Positions 32,636 through 43,383 of a stretch of 64,000 bases of DNA are shown one piece after another; positions within the stretch are counted from its first letter, which is position 1; every line of letters begins with the position of its first letter. A program made the position numbers and the translations under genes. Under the pieces are notes generated by a model that was not told the origin of the DNA, searched no databases, and saw nothing but the letters and a program-made list of their open reading frames with translations. Origin of the DNA: Erodium maritimum (Eukaryota > Streptophyta > Magnoliopsida > Geraniales > Geraniaceae); contig OY997594.1 in the NCBI GenBank assembly GCA_963921825.1, positions 31,726,956-31,790,955 of the forward strand, in the 5' to 3' direction.

Positions 32636-32655
32636 CCGTCACGGATCCGTGACGG
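32636..32655. repeat. Perfect 20-bp palindrome
   Basis: CCGTCACGGATCCGTGACGG equals its own reverse complement. It ends the TGACG cluster of the B- 5' LTR; the 3' LTR copy has lost the symmetry. Confidence 0.9.
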
Positions 32656-33504
32656 GTCTGGGCAATTTCCTTCTTCTTCTTCTTCCCTCAACTTCGTCCC
32701 AACGAATACAAACCTCCAAAACTCCATTTTTAAGCTCCAAAACCTCAAAATTTAGCCTCAACAACTCCAAAACTTCAAGACCCAAGCTTGGGTTTCATCC
32801 AATTAACAAAAATCCAACAAGTAAAACTTAAATCCCACAACATCCAAGCTTAGTTCATGAACAAAACCCATGACCCAAAGTTCATCAAAAGAGGAGTTGA
32901 TTGAATGCTTACCTTGGGAATATAGTAGACGATGAGAAATATAGAGATTTGGAGAAGTTTTGGTGGTAGAAATCAAAGGGACAAGCTTTTTCTTCCTCTT
33001 CTTCTTCTCTTCTTCAATGGAAGCTCCACTCTCTCTCTCTCTCTCTAGCAAATTTCGGCCAAGGGTGAAATGTGGGCTTATTTTTGCTCCTATGTGGCCT
33101 TTAACCTAAAAGGGAAATGTCCATTTTGCTCCTTTTGCCCTCTTTCCTCTTATGCCCAAAAGTGGGGTCAAATGGGTGTTCTCTCACCCATTTCTCCTCC
33201 TCCAAGGACTTATGGACATGTGTCCATGTGGGTACCATCTCCGCTCACAATTATTTCAGCCCAAATTAATTAGTCCGATAAAACCCTAATTCGACCCCGT
33301 TTGACCCGAAATTGATTTTTTCGCAAAAACACTTATTTGAAAGGAAATGACTCAACTAAGCTAACCGTAATGACGGCTAAGCTTTTTGGGTCCCGGATAG
33401 GTCCCGAATGACTCCCGGAGTCGTTGGTTGACTTTTTCTTCGAAAAGTCAACTCTTCCCGATTTCCACCAGTTCGACTGGTGTTGACCAGGGGCGGTTCT
33501 TACA

Positions 33505-34320
33505 AGAGCTTTCCCACCATACCAAACTATTAGCGTGCCAACACAGATGGATCAACCAGTGTTTAGGGGACTAATACCTCGATTTAGGCTTCCTCCTCAA
33601 GAGAACATGGGAAAGACTTTCCTGAAGACACTCCATGGTGAACTTGAGTAGACTCGATGGCACCGGAACAACCGGTACTAGGGTTTCCTCCGGAGGCGGT
33701 GGCGTTCCCCTCGTTGAAGCATACCAGTAGGGACAATCATAAAAGAGGAGAGCACAAGGATCTGATCAACGTTGGGGAGGAAAATCTAAGCATGTAGATT
33801 CGCCTCCATATCCTTCCTCAGGCCGCCATGGTCGATGGTTGCCTTCCCTTGAATATGGTCTCCCTATAGCAGATTCAGAGACTCATGATCGTCTCCGAGG
33901 GTGCGAGGGATGGTTGACGAAGGATTACTTGGTTATGAAGTAACGGATATGGCTTTCACCGAACGAGCCCGTCGAGGTTTTAGTTGGGGCGATGCCGACA
34001 TGGTGAGCTATGGAGAGAGGGCCACAATCGTTGTGGTAGACGATGGCATCGGAATTGGTACAGTTTCGTTTGGCTTCGGTTTGCTCCTACGCCATGCCTT
34101 TAAGGAGCTCACGAGCGTAGATGACAGGTGTGAAGGTGGGTCGATCATAGGAAAAGCAGTAAACTACATGGCTGGTGCAAGCGGTGATGAGACAAGGCTG
34201 GGGGCTAGGGCGGCGGTGGTGGAAAAGGTAGGAAGCACCATAGGAAAACTAGGGCTCAGGGTTTCCTTGGGAGAGGCACACGACTTAGCGTGAGAGATAG
34301 ATGAGTTGTTTGCGGAGTCT
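33505..34320 (-). mobile_element. Possible LINE 5' fragment (minus strand)
   Basis: Read on the minus strand it begins CTCTCACGCTAAGTCGTG and has the CT/C-rich, ATG-poor look of LINE leaders, passing into broken frames before being cut by the B- LTR at 33504. No zinc knuckle or endonuclease motif is visible. The plus-strand frame 33901-34293 (130 codons) has no recognisable domain. Assignment is weak; it could be other non-coding DNA. Confidence 0.28.
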
Positions 34321-34860
34321 TATCTCTTAATCCAATCTTAGAATATTTTTTTTGGGAAAAATGGTTTTCTTTTCTCTTCCCTATCTTGTGTCTACGAATG
34401 AGTCGACGTCGAAAATGGGTATTTTAAGTGATTCTACCCATTCATCTTATCTCGTAATTCTTTTCCCTCTTTTGTATAATCTACTATGCATTTGACTTCT
34501 TCGATTCAACGCCCACTGTGAAGATTTATGTAATCGACTCCATTTTTTTGTCAATTATACCTTGTGAATCGACTCCCCACTATAGATGCTCTTATGGACT
34601 TTTGTAATGGGATCTCGTTACCATTGTCTTTCTAGGCATGAGTTTAAGTAAAGGATCTATGGTACGCAAGATTATGAAACCCGCAAGGCGCTAATTACGC
34701 GGCGAAGATTCTTAAAGACTAGATGAAGATTAATCAGATTTATATATTTTAAGATTAATAATAAATACATATAAAATAGGTGCATAGAGGGACTGGAATA
34801 CTTGACTTTGATCAAGTGCTCATGAATTGATCTTTCTTAGTCTCGTTGAACAGATTGATT
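34321..34860. other. AT-rich spacer, nothing recognised
   Basis: Short direct repeats of AATCGACTCC at about 34533 and 34567 and AT-rich stretches; no gene, RNA or clear transposon end is visible. Confidence 0.4.
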
Positions 34861-35770
34861 TTTGTGTTCGATAGTACATCCTTTTCGTTGCTCTTGCCTA
34901 TCGAAGGTTCGTTTCTCCGGCGTCGTTTCCGGCTGGAACAGTAAATTGAGCATGTTCCCTGTTTCTGTTGGTACTCAGGGAACTAGCTCCGGCCACGAAG
35001 ATTGGCCTCACGTCACAGGTAGGATTGTTTCTCGGCGACGTTCAGATTCGACGGGTGGGATCGTTGACTCCAAGGATCTCGGGTGTTTGAATTTGGAGGC
35101 GGTATCATCGTAGGTTTCGCGATCGTCGGAGGTCCACGCGTCTATGCAACAGACTGTTAATGAGGCTCATCAAGACGGACCTGATTTTGGGTCGATTGGT
35201 TTGTATGTGGGCCTTACCTACAAGCCTGACTTTAGTTGGGTTTGTCTCTATTGAGCCCATGTTAGCTAGCGATCAAGTTTTTCCAACGCAGGTTGGGTCG
35301 CTTGTTGAGTTGGATTTGTCAGACCCATTTCACCAGCCTGTGTATTTAGCTAGTGTCGCGCAACTTACGGAGGAACAGTGTGTTGGGTCCAGTACTCAAC
35401 GATCAGTATAGTCCTTGGAAGAATGGAAGTCCACCCTCTTAAAGCCTTCGACTATTAGGGATCAGATTACTAACAAGTACACTTCTTTTAGTACAGTGGT
35501 TTATTATTCCAAGATTACAAATCGTTCTATAAGCCGAGAACGAATTATTCAAGCTGCTCCTTCGGCTACCGATGTTTGGAACCAGACGGCCTTCAAGGCT
35601 TCTAAAGATCTCCGAGCTCTCTTAAACGTCAAGGAAAATGTCTCTGAGATTGGAGGTTGAGTCCATTTTTCGTTTAGTTTACTTTTTCCTAGTTGTTCGT
35701 TTTTCTTTTCCAAGGCTCTACCTTCTAGCTCCTTTTAGGAGCTCTTATTATGTAGATGTAAAATTATATA
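34861..35770 (+). mobile_element. LINE-like remnant (plus strand)
   Basis: A CT-rich start (CGTTTCTCCGGCGTCG) leads into three successive broken frames (34862-35113, 35160-35411, 35415-35660) and then a T-rich 3' stretch with a small hairpin TAGCTCCTTTTAGGAGCT (35727-35744) before an AT-rich end. That layout fits a short, 5'-plus-3' LINE derivative like the one at 12523-13837. No RT or endonuclease motif is present, so it could also be a decayed gene. Confidence 0.35.
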
Positions 35771-35805
35771 ATATGTATTGAATTATATCATAAATATAAT
35801 ATATA

Positions 35806-36192
35806 GGGAAAAGTTGTTTCCTAACCTTTACAAACATTTCATTATCAGATCCTAACCCATGCCAACGTTTGGTCTCAATTTCTAACATAATAGGTTTGGA
35901 ATTTCTCAGAAACTATAAAAAGCCGTCCAAACTCACGATTCCGTCAACTCGTCGAGCATTGGGTTCGGTTGCTTGAGAACGGGGATAAGTTCAACGTCGA
36001 GGAAGGCACCATGGGTAATGTACGCCAACAACGACAACGCTTGGATGAGTTGACGAAGTCGTGAGTTTAGACGGCTTTTTATAGTTTCTGAGAAATTCCA
36101 AACCTATTATGTTAGGAATTGAGACCAAATGTTGGTCTGGGTTAGGATCTGATAATGAAACGTTTGTAAAGGTTAGGAAACAAAGTTATCCC
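35806..36192. mobile_element. Foldback/MULE-like MITE, 387 bp, long terminal inverted repeats
   Basis: Termini GGGAAAAGTTGTTTCCTAAC (left) and GGTTAGGAAACAAAGTTATC CC (right) are inverted copies, and the complementarity continues inward for about 150-165 bp per arm, including TATTATGTTAGAAATTGAGA and AAGCCGTC.AAACTC segments. Only about 80 bp in the centre (35965-36045) is unpaired. AT-rich flanks share a 7-bp match (ATATATA), compatible with a 7-9 bp duplication. Very long inverted repeats, small size and no coding capacity fit a non-autonomous Mutator-like or Foldback element. Confidence 0.75.
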
Positions 36193-36264
36193 ATATATAT
36201 ATGTAAAATGGAGAGATGATACACACGTGAGTGATATAGTACAGTCACGTCCTGATTCATATTC

Positions 36265-36666
36265 TTTTTTTAAAGGAGTGGTATGAGTTCGATTAATCAA
36301 CAAATCAACAAAATACAATCTAGGGATGTAATCTGAAACAATTCAAGGTAGCGCTCGAAATCCCTTTCTCTAAACTCGAGAAGGTTATTCGACTCCAAAG
36401 GATAGACACAAAAATCAATTCAATAAACAACCGTAGAATAGTAGCGGCAACAGGAGAACACTCAATAAGACCAAGCCAAGAAGCTAAATACCGCACAAAG
36501 TGGTTGTCTTGACTCGCGAGGTGATGACTAGTGTCCTTCCAGATAACCTGACCCCATGCCAAATGACTGCACTCGGATACAAGTTATAGGAAGGCATGTT
36601 TGATTTAGGGCCCAATGGGTTTCCTATCCCCATTGGGTCCTGGCCTCCGAGGGTTTGGGTTAGGGT
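36265..36666 (-). mobile_element. Minus-strand remnant, segment 1 (3' end; probable LINE)
   Basis: On the minus strand this ends CATACCACTCCTTTAAAAAA, an A-rich end like a retroposon tail (T run 36265-36271). The frame 36562-36320 contains HHLASQDNHFVRYLASW, which looks protein-like but which I cannot assign. The copia element C inserted at 36662-36666 (AGGGT). The sequence resumes at 56633. Wording near 36600-36665 (CCCATTGGGTCCTGGCCTCC) is echoed at 56860-56905. Confidence 0.4.
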
Positions 36667-37194
36667 TGTTGATTTTTGTGCCCTAGGCAAATCGTGATTA
36701 TGGACGGTATTATCATTTCATTAATACATCGTCACTACTATTATCATTTGTGAAATGTTTATAGTGTGAATAATACTCTTTCTTAAGATCATCGGGTTGA
36801 GCACCTGATAGTAAAACTCTTAGAAGTAATAGAGTATTATTCACTTGATCCTTGGTCTTACTGATATACAAAGACTAGTATGATGTTGGCTGATGATCAC
36901 GTTTTACTGATCATACATATTGGATATGAAGTCAAATCATAGATGTCTTTTATGGAAATGACATTGGATGACTCAATGTGAGAATACTACATAGGAACTG
37001 TCATGAGTATTTCTCAGTACCGTAATATGACTTAAGTCCTCTGACCTTATAGTCATCATGATTTCTGCATAGGTGGTTGTGTGCTTTGACACAGTTAAAC
37101 GTTGTCTTTAACCGGGCAATTTTAAAGGCTGTGATTGGGTGCATAAGTTTCTATGTGAGAGATATGGTTGACTGATAAGGGATCTGTCACTCAT
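36667..37194 (+). mobile_element. 5' LTR of copia C, first part
   Basis: TGTTGATTTTTGTGCCCTAG matches the 3' LTR start at 55208. The 5 bp before the insertion of D (CTCAT, 37190-37194) is repeated at 46330-46334. It carries a 46-bp segment around the D insertion point, between two GAGAGATAT words, that the 3' LTR lacks. Confidence 0.9.
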
Positions 37195-40100
37195 TGTCAC
37201 GCCCCAAATCCGATTTTGACCGGACTCGAGACGTGAACTAAAATAATAATAATTTTAATCGAAAATAAAGCCAACTAGTCTCAAACTCATACTTTTAAAA
37301 CTTTTAACAACAACACGAGTCACAGCTCAGTAAAACCAACCGTAACACCGTTCACATTAAAATGGTACGTCTCTAGACTAACTAGCCTAGGACCCTCGCA
37401 AGCTCCCAAGCATCGAGCATCCAGCTAGTACACTTCCCGCTTATAACCTGAAAAACAACAAGGTAAGGGGTAAGCTTTCGCTCAGTAGGAAAAGTAGTTA
37501 AGGTTGTAAGCAAGCTCTCACCACCACGGGTAACCGTCCAATTAGGGCATACTAGTACAACACACAACTAATTTCCAACGGAACTCGTAACCACAATCCT
37601 CGACTCAAGACCGAACCACACTCACAACCACAATAACCCAAACAACACAAACAGCAACCAACACACCAATTAACAAGTCATCAACGTAAAGTAAACTGTA
37701 AAAGTACAACACGTCCCGTACCGCAATCCCCTACTCGGTCGGCTGTCCACAGGCCGACACCCTCATATCGTATCGGAACATCATCGGCATAGATATCTTC
37801 CCGTCAAACAACCGAGGCCAATCTCAAATAGTCGTACCGGAATCTCCATCGGCCTAGACCTCTTTCCCGGAACTCCTTCGGGCAAAGGATAGGTAAAACA
37901 AATTTCCCGGAACTCCTTCGGGCAAAGTACAGAACACGTAAATGTCGACCTAGACGTCCTACATCGGATTACCCCCTCGATGCAGGCTATCGTACCGGAA
38001 CCACTACCCGGGGGACCGCGTATACATGCTCAGCGAATAAATTAAATCTTGTCTATTAACCCTAACGACCCCGACCCACACGGCAGGCATCTCAAACAAT
38101 AACAGGCAATTCCAAAACAAAACACAACCTACGACTCGACATGGCCGATCTACCAGCACGACAATTCCCAAGTATCGAAAACAGATAAAGCAGTTACCTA
38201 GTGAATCCCGTCCTACATGTTACTATGACTCGTCCGGTTATTATCTGATATAAACGTTCTTTCTAGTTTTATTAATTCCTAATATGCATACTAGTAACTT
38301 TCCACAATTAAACCGGTATCCGCTACTTCCCTACCTCAAGACGATACCACAACAGCGTCTCCTAGCTGTTGACGACCGGGCCAACACCGTCTTCTAGGGC
38401 GAAGTCCGCGTCTGGGTTTAACTCTGTTCTTCTCTTCGGTCGAAGCCGGACTCTACTTAACATAGAAAGTTACAACTAACACCGGTTTCACAAAAGGGTT
38501 TAAAAGGTTACGACGGTTTCGATTCAAGTTCAAAAGTTCTCTTTTAGACTCGAGCGGGCTAAAAGCGGAATTATGACGAATTGGGTTCGAGCACCCACAC
38601 ACCGAACTCAGAACCCGGTGCACGTTTTCCGAGGTACAGATCTCGATACACGGATCCCGAGGTACGAGTTTCGAGCACGATTCCCGAGGTATGGGTTTCG
38701 TGGCACGGTCCCCGAGGCACCCGTTTCAGCATTCCACTTTGATCCCGTTAAAGGTCCGATTAACAGTTCAGTTTAGTCGTTCAGGTTTCAAATCCGTTCC
38801 ACAGTCCCAAAAACGTCTTAAGTCGATTCTGATTTTAACTTATAACCTTTTTCCATTCAAAACCCTTTTTTTTTTACTTAAAACTAAATTTTCGTTTTAC
38901 AGATCTTTTCGTTTCAATTTCTTTGATTTTGAATCCACCCAAACCAGATCCAAAGTGGTTTCAGTTCAGCACTGCACAGATCCGAAAATAGAACGGGACA
39001 AAAAAGAAATAAAAGGGAGAGTAGAGTCGGGTTTTTAGATCCGGTCGACCACCGGTAAGTGCACCGGCCGTCAAGTAGTAATCGAATTTGAAGTCCAAAA
39101 TATCGAGCCCAAAGGAGCAATAGACAATCACTTACTATTTAAAGCTTGTAGCTAAGCTATTTCGGTAAAAATCGAGTTTTTATGTTTCGAAAATAAACCT
39201 ATAACGACTAAAAAGCAAATAAAGCAAATAGAATTTAGTAGAGAGCTTTCTTATCTTGAATCAAGTGAAGAGAAATCAAGGTCATGGGTTCATCGAGTTC
39301 ATTCCATAAAATTGAACACGTTCGATTGTTGCGATGTTGATTTATTTTAGAGGCAACGAGTTGTCTCGACTCTAGTCCTAACTTCTTTCGAACGATTCGG
39401 ACCCTAATGGAATCTAACCACCGAGTTCTTTCGACTCTCGATGTAGGAAGACCCAAAGCGTTAATCTCTATGACAACTTCTAACTTTCGACCAAACAAGT
39501 CTATAGCTATTGCAATTGTATTAACCCCGCTAGTTCTAGCTAGAGTTTAAATCCAATTTACGATCGACTTTAGACCAATTAAAATTCTCCTTTTTCAAGC
39601 GTTAAATTCTAATTCAAAGCAATTATCAAGCCTACACGGGAGATAAAGCATTAAGCACAAATCAATTATAGTCACTAATACAAATCATCAATCACCACAA
39701 TCGATGCATACAATTTATAGAAACCACTACTCTAATCCCCTATAACCCTATAAATTGGGGGTTTACTTGTTCATGGTGAGAAAATGCAAAGATGAAAAGG
39801 AGCAAACAATTAAATTCATAATCAAGATAAAAGTTGAGATACAATCACCAAATTAGTCGTCTAATGTTGCTCTTCCTCTTCTTCGATCCCTCTCCTTGAA
39901 GCTCTTGAAGATCCACCAAAAGAAATCCACTTGTGTAGCCAATAATAGAGCTTCTCCCCAAAAATCAACACCAAAATAAATCTCAAAATGGTTCTCTACC
40001 CACAAAATAGTGTTTCTAAACAAATGATCCAAAATAATACTCTCCTTTAAATTATATATAAAAAAAGAAATAAAATATGTACAAAATAATGGTTCCTTGT

Positions 40101-41552
40101 TTCGTGTTCTCGGCTCTGTTCTGTTCTCTCTCAAAAATGGTGAAACTCCCTCTCTCTCCAAATTTTTCGGCTGATAATCATAAAGGAGGTGCTGCCCTAG
40201 TGTTGATCAAATCATAGGAGGACACATGCAAGAAGGGGAGAGGTGTATTGTACTGCCATGTGTCAACAAATGGAAGAAGCTACGCATGCAAGGTGGGAGA
40301 GGCTTAGTTGGCGCCACATGTCGAGGAAGGATAGGGCCACATGGAAGGGAGAGGGTTGTTGACCAGCCCATGTTGACCCGGCGCTGCCACGTGTCAGCTC
40401 CTGATTTCTTGCTCCATTTTTCATCCTTTTTCTCTATTTTGCTCGCTCCGGCTTCGTTTGAACTCCGATCGATCTCGTTCTTGCGCCAAAAAATTCCTCT
40501 TTTCAAGACCTACAAAACAAGATCAATCATGAAATATTTCAGAGCGAACAAAATCGACCCTCTTGACGGTCCACAAGCACGAAACACCCAAAATACGTCG
40601 GTTTTCCATCGAAACACCGAACATATCGATAAAATCAGTTATTCACGCTAAATATAAATATATGATAGAAAACCGGGACAAAAAGCCTGTAAAACTCGAT
40701 ATAAAGTGGCCCTTTTATGTGTTAAAATGCACCCGCATCAGGTGTCGCCGGTGACCAACCCTAAGGGTGAGATTCTCAGCGTAGGAAACAAAAAGGAGCG
40801 ATGGCTATGGGGTTGGCTGAGCACGACGGTGCCTCCGTCTCAGATCTAGACGAGATCGGTTAGGTCTCGAATCCGTGTGCGCGTCGGCGAGCTCGCCTCA
40901 GGACGCCCACGGCGATGGCGAGGGTCTCGCATGAACGGGGAGGATGAGAGGGCGAGGGAGCTCGGTCTGAGATCTGAGAGGGAGCTCGGGTTTGAGACGG
41001 ACGACGACCGGCTTTGGTTGAACGGAGACGGGGAGAGAGAAGGGCTCGGCTCGGGTCGAGAACTGCGAGGGGGAGAGAGGGAGGACGTGGTCGACGACCT
41101 GTTCAGTCAGGACGGAGAAGAGGGCGCTCGGGGAAAGAGAGAGAGGGTCGGGAGATCTGAGAGTTGAGGGTGGACGGCGCGAAGTTCGTGAAGGAGAGGA
41201 AATTCTGAAGCTGAACCCTAGTTTTGGGGTAATTAAAGCGTGGGCCAGAAGCGTAAACGGGCTTCTGACAACGAACGGGCCTCACGGCCCAAGAGGAGAG
41301 CTGAGCGGGCTTGGTCTTCACGGCCCAATCGAAATGAGAAAGAGGGTTGGCCTGGCTCGGCCCGGATCCGCTCGTCGGTCTGGTTCAGCCCGATTCAATT
41401 CTCTTTTTTTTTTGCTTTTCTTTTTCTTGTTTATTTACTTATTTTTATTTAAAAATAACGAAATAAGAATTAAATCGAATTTCAACCTCGACGTTCCGAT
41501 CGAACACTTTTAAAAATTAAAAAAAACTTTTTAAACCGAGGCGATCTTTACA
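37195..41552 (-). mobile_element. 3' LTR of D (2,677 bp plus 1,681-bp insertion)
   Basis: On the minus strand TGTAAAGATCGCC ... CAAAATCGGATTTGGGGCGTG ACA. Against the 5' LTR it lacks about 245 bp at 38025 (the ends of the missing piece share ACATG) and contains the insertion 39060-40740. Acceptor-like TTTTTCAG|G near 37449 and donor-like GAG|GTAGGGA near 38335 are kept. Frames at 40877-41167 and 41240-41452 are shadows of a GA-rich U3 shared with 45580-46234. Confidence 0.88.
39060..40740. mobile_element. 1,681-bp TG...CA insertion in the 3' LTR of D
   Basis: The 5' LTR reads CCACCGGTAAGGGTGTCGCC without a break (45490-45510); in the 3' LTR the same words are separated exactly between TAAG and GGTGTC by 1,681 bp starting TGCACCGGCCG and ending ACCCGCATCA. 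Termini TG...CA suggest a solo LTR of an unrelated family (probably minus-strand, beginning TGATGCGGGTGC), but no target-site duplication is present. Frames inside (39235-39498, 39853-40161, 40207-40651) have no recognisable domain. Confidence 0.7.
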
Positions 41553-41941
41553 ATCTTCCCCCCTTAAAAGAATTTCGTCCTAGAAATTCAAAACGAACGC
41601 GCTCCAATTAACACTCTCTCAGGGAACGTCCGATTAAAACTCCCAGTCTATTACTCCTCCAGTACACGGAAAACACTTAAGCCTGTTAGTCGATACCGGA
41701 ATCCTCTATCGGTAGAGACGTCACCTCGCCACACGCAACTTGGTCGAGACATCCTATACCGGAACCGTCCATCGGTATAAGTATCAAACCAGAACAAACT
41801 CACATCGCCCTTAAAATGGATCCAACCCACCGTCACTTCTCCTCAACCACTCTCTTTGCTTAAACAATTATCGCGTACACAACAAAGCGAAAGAAGTCCA
41901 CCACGCTTCCGCTGCGCCACTCTGATCTCAACGTTACTCGA

Positions 41942-42697
41942 TCACCTTCCCTGACCGGTCTGACTGTTCACTGGTACTGCTGCGGTCCTCCGCCGCTCTT
42001 CACTCGTCTCCGATTGTCCCGGCTGCCGACAATGTACACACACTGGCCCCCGTTCTACCGCGACGGTCTTACTGATGATAGTGCTCTTGTCTGTCTCAAC
42101 TGTCGGACAGAGCCTAAGGCCGAGAGAACCCTGCGGTTCTCTGCTTCCCAGTTCTTGAATCTCGTACGGTCCTACAACACTGCTCGGTCGCCGCCGAATC
42201 TCACGGACCTTCGTGGCCTCCCCGTGACCTTGCACTGATTCCAAAAGTCTGCTTCTTCCAGCAGCATAAGTTGTACTCCACAACATAACCTCGAACTCAT
42301 CTCTTTGTGGATCATTAAGTGTTCGCTCTGTTGTCGTCGTCGTAACCACTAGCTCAAACTACACCTGAATTCCTCAGGGCGAAAACTCGACTCGAACTTC
42401 GGGCTCGGGGCCCTCTCTCGAACTTCTTGCACCCAGTCGCCTCGACGGCCACCCAAACTGGTGTAAACGGTCCACGCCGTAATTCTGGCCTCGTACTTCA
42501 ACTCTGATACTCAGTCCCGTTGTAACCCCGGGATCTGCTGGTGTTGCTCCCCGTAACCTCCCCAATGGGAGTAACCCGGGCACTCGTGCCCCCAACGGCT
42601 TCCTTCTCCTACCTCGATGTGCCACGCCGCAAGTACTCTCCACACGAGTAACGTCCACGCTGAGTTTCTTACTTTTAAAGAACGACGTGTTTAACAT
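41942..42697 (-). pseudogene. Gag-like remnant of D
   Basis: Two frames in succession on the minus strand. The second contains CVHCRQPGQSET, resembling the first half of a CCHC knuckle whose later H and C are lost. Preceding stretches (NDPQRDEFEVMLWSTTY) could be a degraded gag core but show no convincing match to the B gag. Length, position after the leader and the partial knuckle support gag; sequence support is thin. Confidence 0.4.
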
Positions 42698-43148
42698 AAC
42701 TAGCGTTCACACACAGGACAAGCAGACACACTCGAACTAATAATATACTAAGTATAGTAATATAGTCAAACTATAACACCAAAACGGGGAAGTCCACACA
42801 TAACAGCAAAATAGAACAGCAGAAATACACAAGTCACACAAATCACCAAACAATCAGGGAGTTTACACACAAGTCACAATTCAACAATTTACCACACACG
42901 AACCATTCACATTAGACAACAACAACTTGCAGTTAAGTTCTTAGCACGAACAATTTTCACCAAAACATTCATGTCGATATCGTGTCGTTACAACCCGATT
43001 CAGGCGTCCCCGAACTACATTGTAACCACCTGACATCCCCCCATTCACGTCCAACTATAGTGGCCCCTATAGCCAAATCGTGATGGAACATACACTTCAG
43101 TTTCTACGAAAAATCGGGCATGACCCGTTCGTAAATTACACTAACCAT

Positions 43149-43160
43149 CCGCTTAAGCGG
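43149..43160 (-). promoter_or_regulatory. Palindromic leader hairpin of D
   Basis: Perfect 12-bp palindrome CCGCTTAAGCGG, identical to that at 20565-20576 in the B+ leader; B- has CCGCTCACGCGG at 30637-30648. Palindromic loops in retroelement leaders can start RNA dimerisation; the role here is inferred. Confidence 0.45.
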
Positions 43161-43368
43161 GCAATCAAAACACACCTGCACAGCATAAACAAGGACCACA
43201 ATACACAGCAGTTCAACCAACAATCAAACCGAGACTTTCTCGTCTCGTTCATACGCTTAGGACATCTCCAAATTGCGTAACCGACACACCGAAACTCAAC
43301 ATCCTAACTCTACCCACCTAATTGACGTACGGTCCGATGTTTGAAAAAAACATTTTCAAATGAAACCA

Positions 43369-43381
43369 GGCTCTGATACCA
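43369..43381 (-). promoter_or_regulatory. Primer-binding site of D (initiator tRNA-Met)
   Basis: Minus-strand TGGTATCAGAGCC, a full match to the initiator-Met tRNA complement, 2 nt from the LTR end. Confidence 0.92.
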
Positions 43382-43383
43382 AT

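Larger units (their letters stand above)
23870..33504 (-). mobile_element. Chromovirus gypsy element B- (gag to chromodomain, Tekay/Del-like)
   Basis: On the minus strand: 5' LTR 33504-31032, primer site, leader, gag, protease, RT, RNase H, integrase, chromodomain, polypurine tract at 25380, then a 3' LTR that starts at 25379 and stops short at 23870. The domain order PR-RT-RH-INT-CHD defines Ty3/gypsy chromoviruses; the long LTRs and chromodomain sequence point to Tekay/Del. LTR identity is about 95% by hand count over the ~150 bp next to the breakpoint. The base run after 33504 is AGAGC; no matching copy exists because the other end is deleted. Confidence 0.9.
31032..33504 (-). mobile_element. 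5' LTR of B- (2,473 bp)
   Basis: Complete TG...CA LTR on the minus strand, TGTAAGAACCGCC ... TTGGTTCGTGACA. Features in window coordinates: inverted TTGAC pair 33427-33452; donor-like AAG|GTAAGC near 32911; TGACG cluster with a perfect 20-bp palindrome 32636-32655; second donor-like GAG|GTAGGGA at 32306-32307; minisatellite 31600-32010; hairpins at 31267-31281 and about 31304; acceptor-like CTACAG|G near 31244. The whole cassette order equals that of the other LTRs. Confidence 0.88.
41553..43368 (-). other. Internal region of D: leader and gag-like remnant
   Basis: Bounded by the polypurine tract CTTTTAAGGGGGGAAGAT (41553-41570) and the primer site. About 42950-43368 is leader homologous to that of B-. 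The rest carries two adjacent broken frames (42697-42374 and 42349-41942). CCGGTAT...CGGTA words at 41690-41785 recall the minisatellite of element A. With 1.8 kb there is no room for pol. Confidence 0.75.

Noticed and set aside
17830..33504. B- as a simple nested insertion into B+
   Set aside because: A nested insertion would leave an intact 3' LTR of B- and the rest of B+ pol beyond 33504; neither is present.
33901..34293. 130-codon plus-strand frame
   Set aside because: No recognisable domain, no promoter, and it lies opposite a LINE-like leader; kept only as part of that region.
37741..38030. Regularly spaced repeats resembling a CRISPR array
   Set aside because: These and the other arrays are tandem minisatellites in plant LTRs, without unique spacers or cas genes.
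39060..40740. Helitron
   Set aside because: The insertion lacks TC at the start, CTRR at the end and an A|T target; termini are TG...CA.
40877..41452. Frames repeated at 45580-46254, apparently a conserved gene pair
   Set aside because: The two copies are the U3 ends of the 3' and 5' LTRs of element D, so conservation comes from LTR identity, and the composition is GA-rich.
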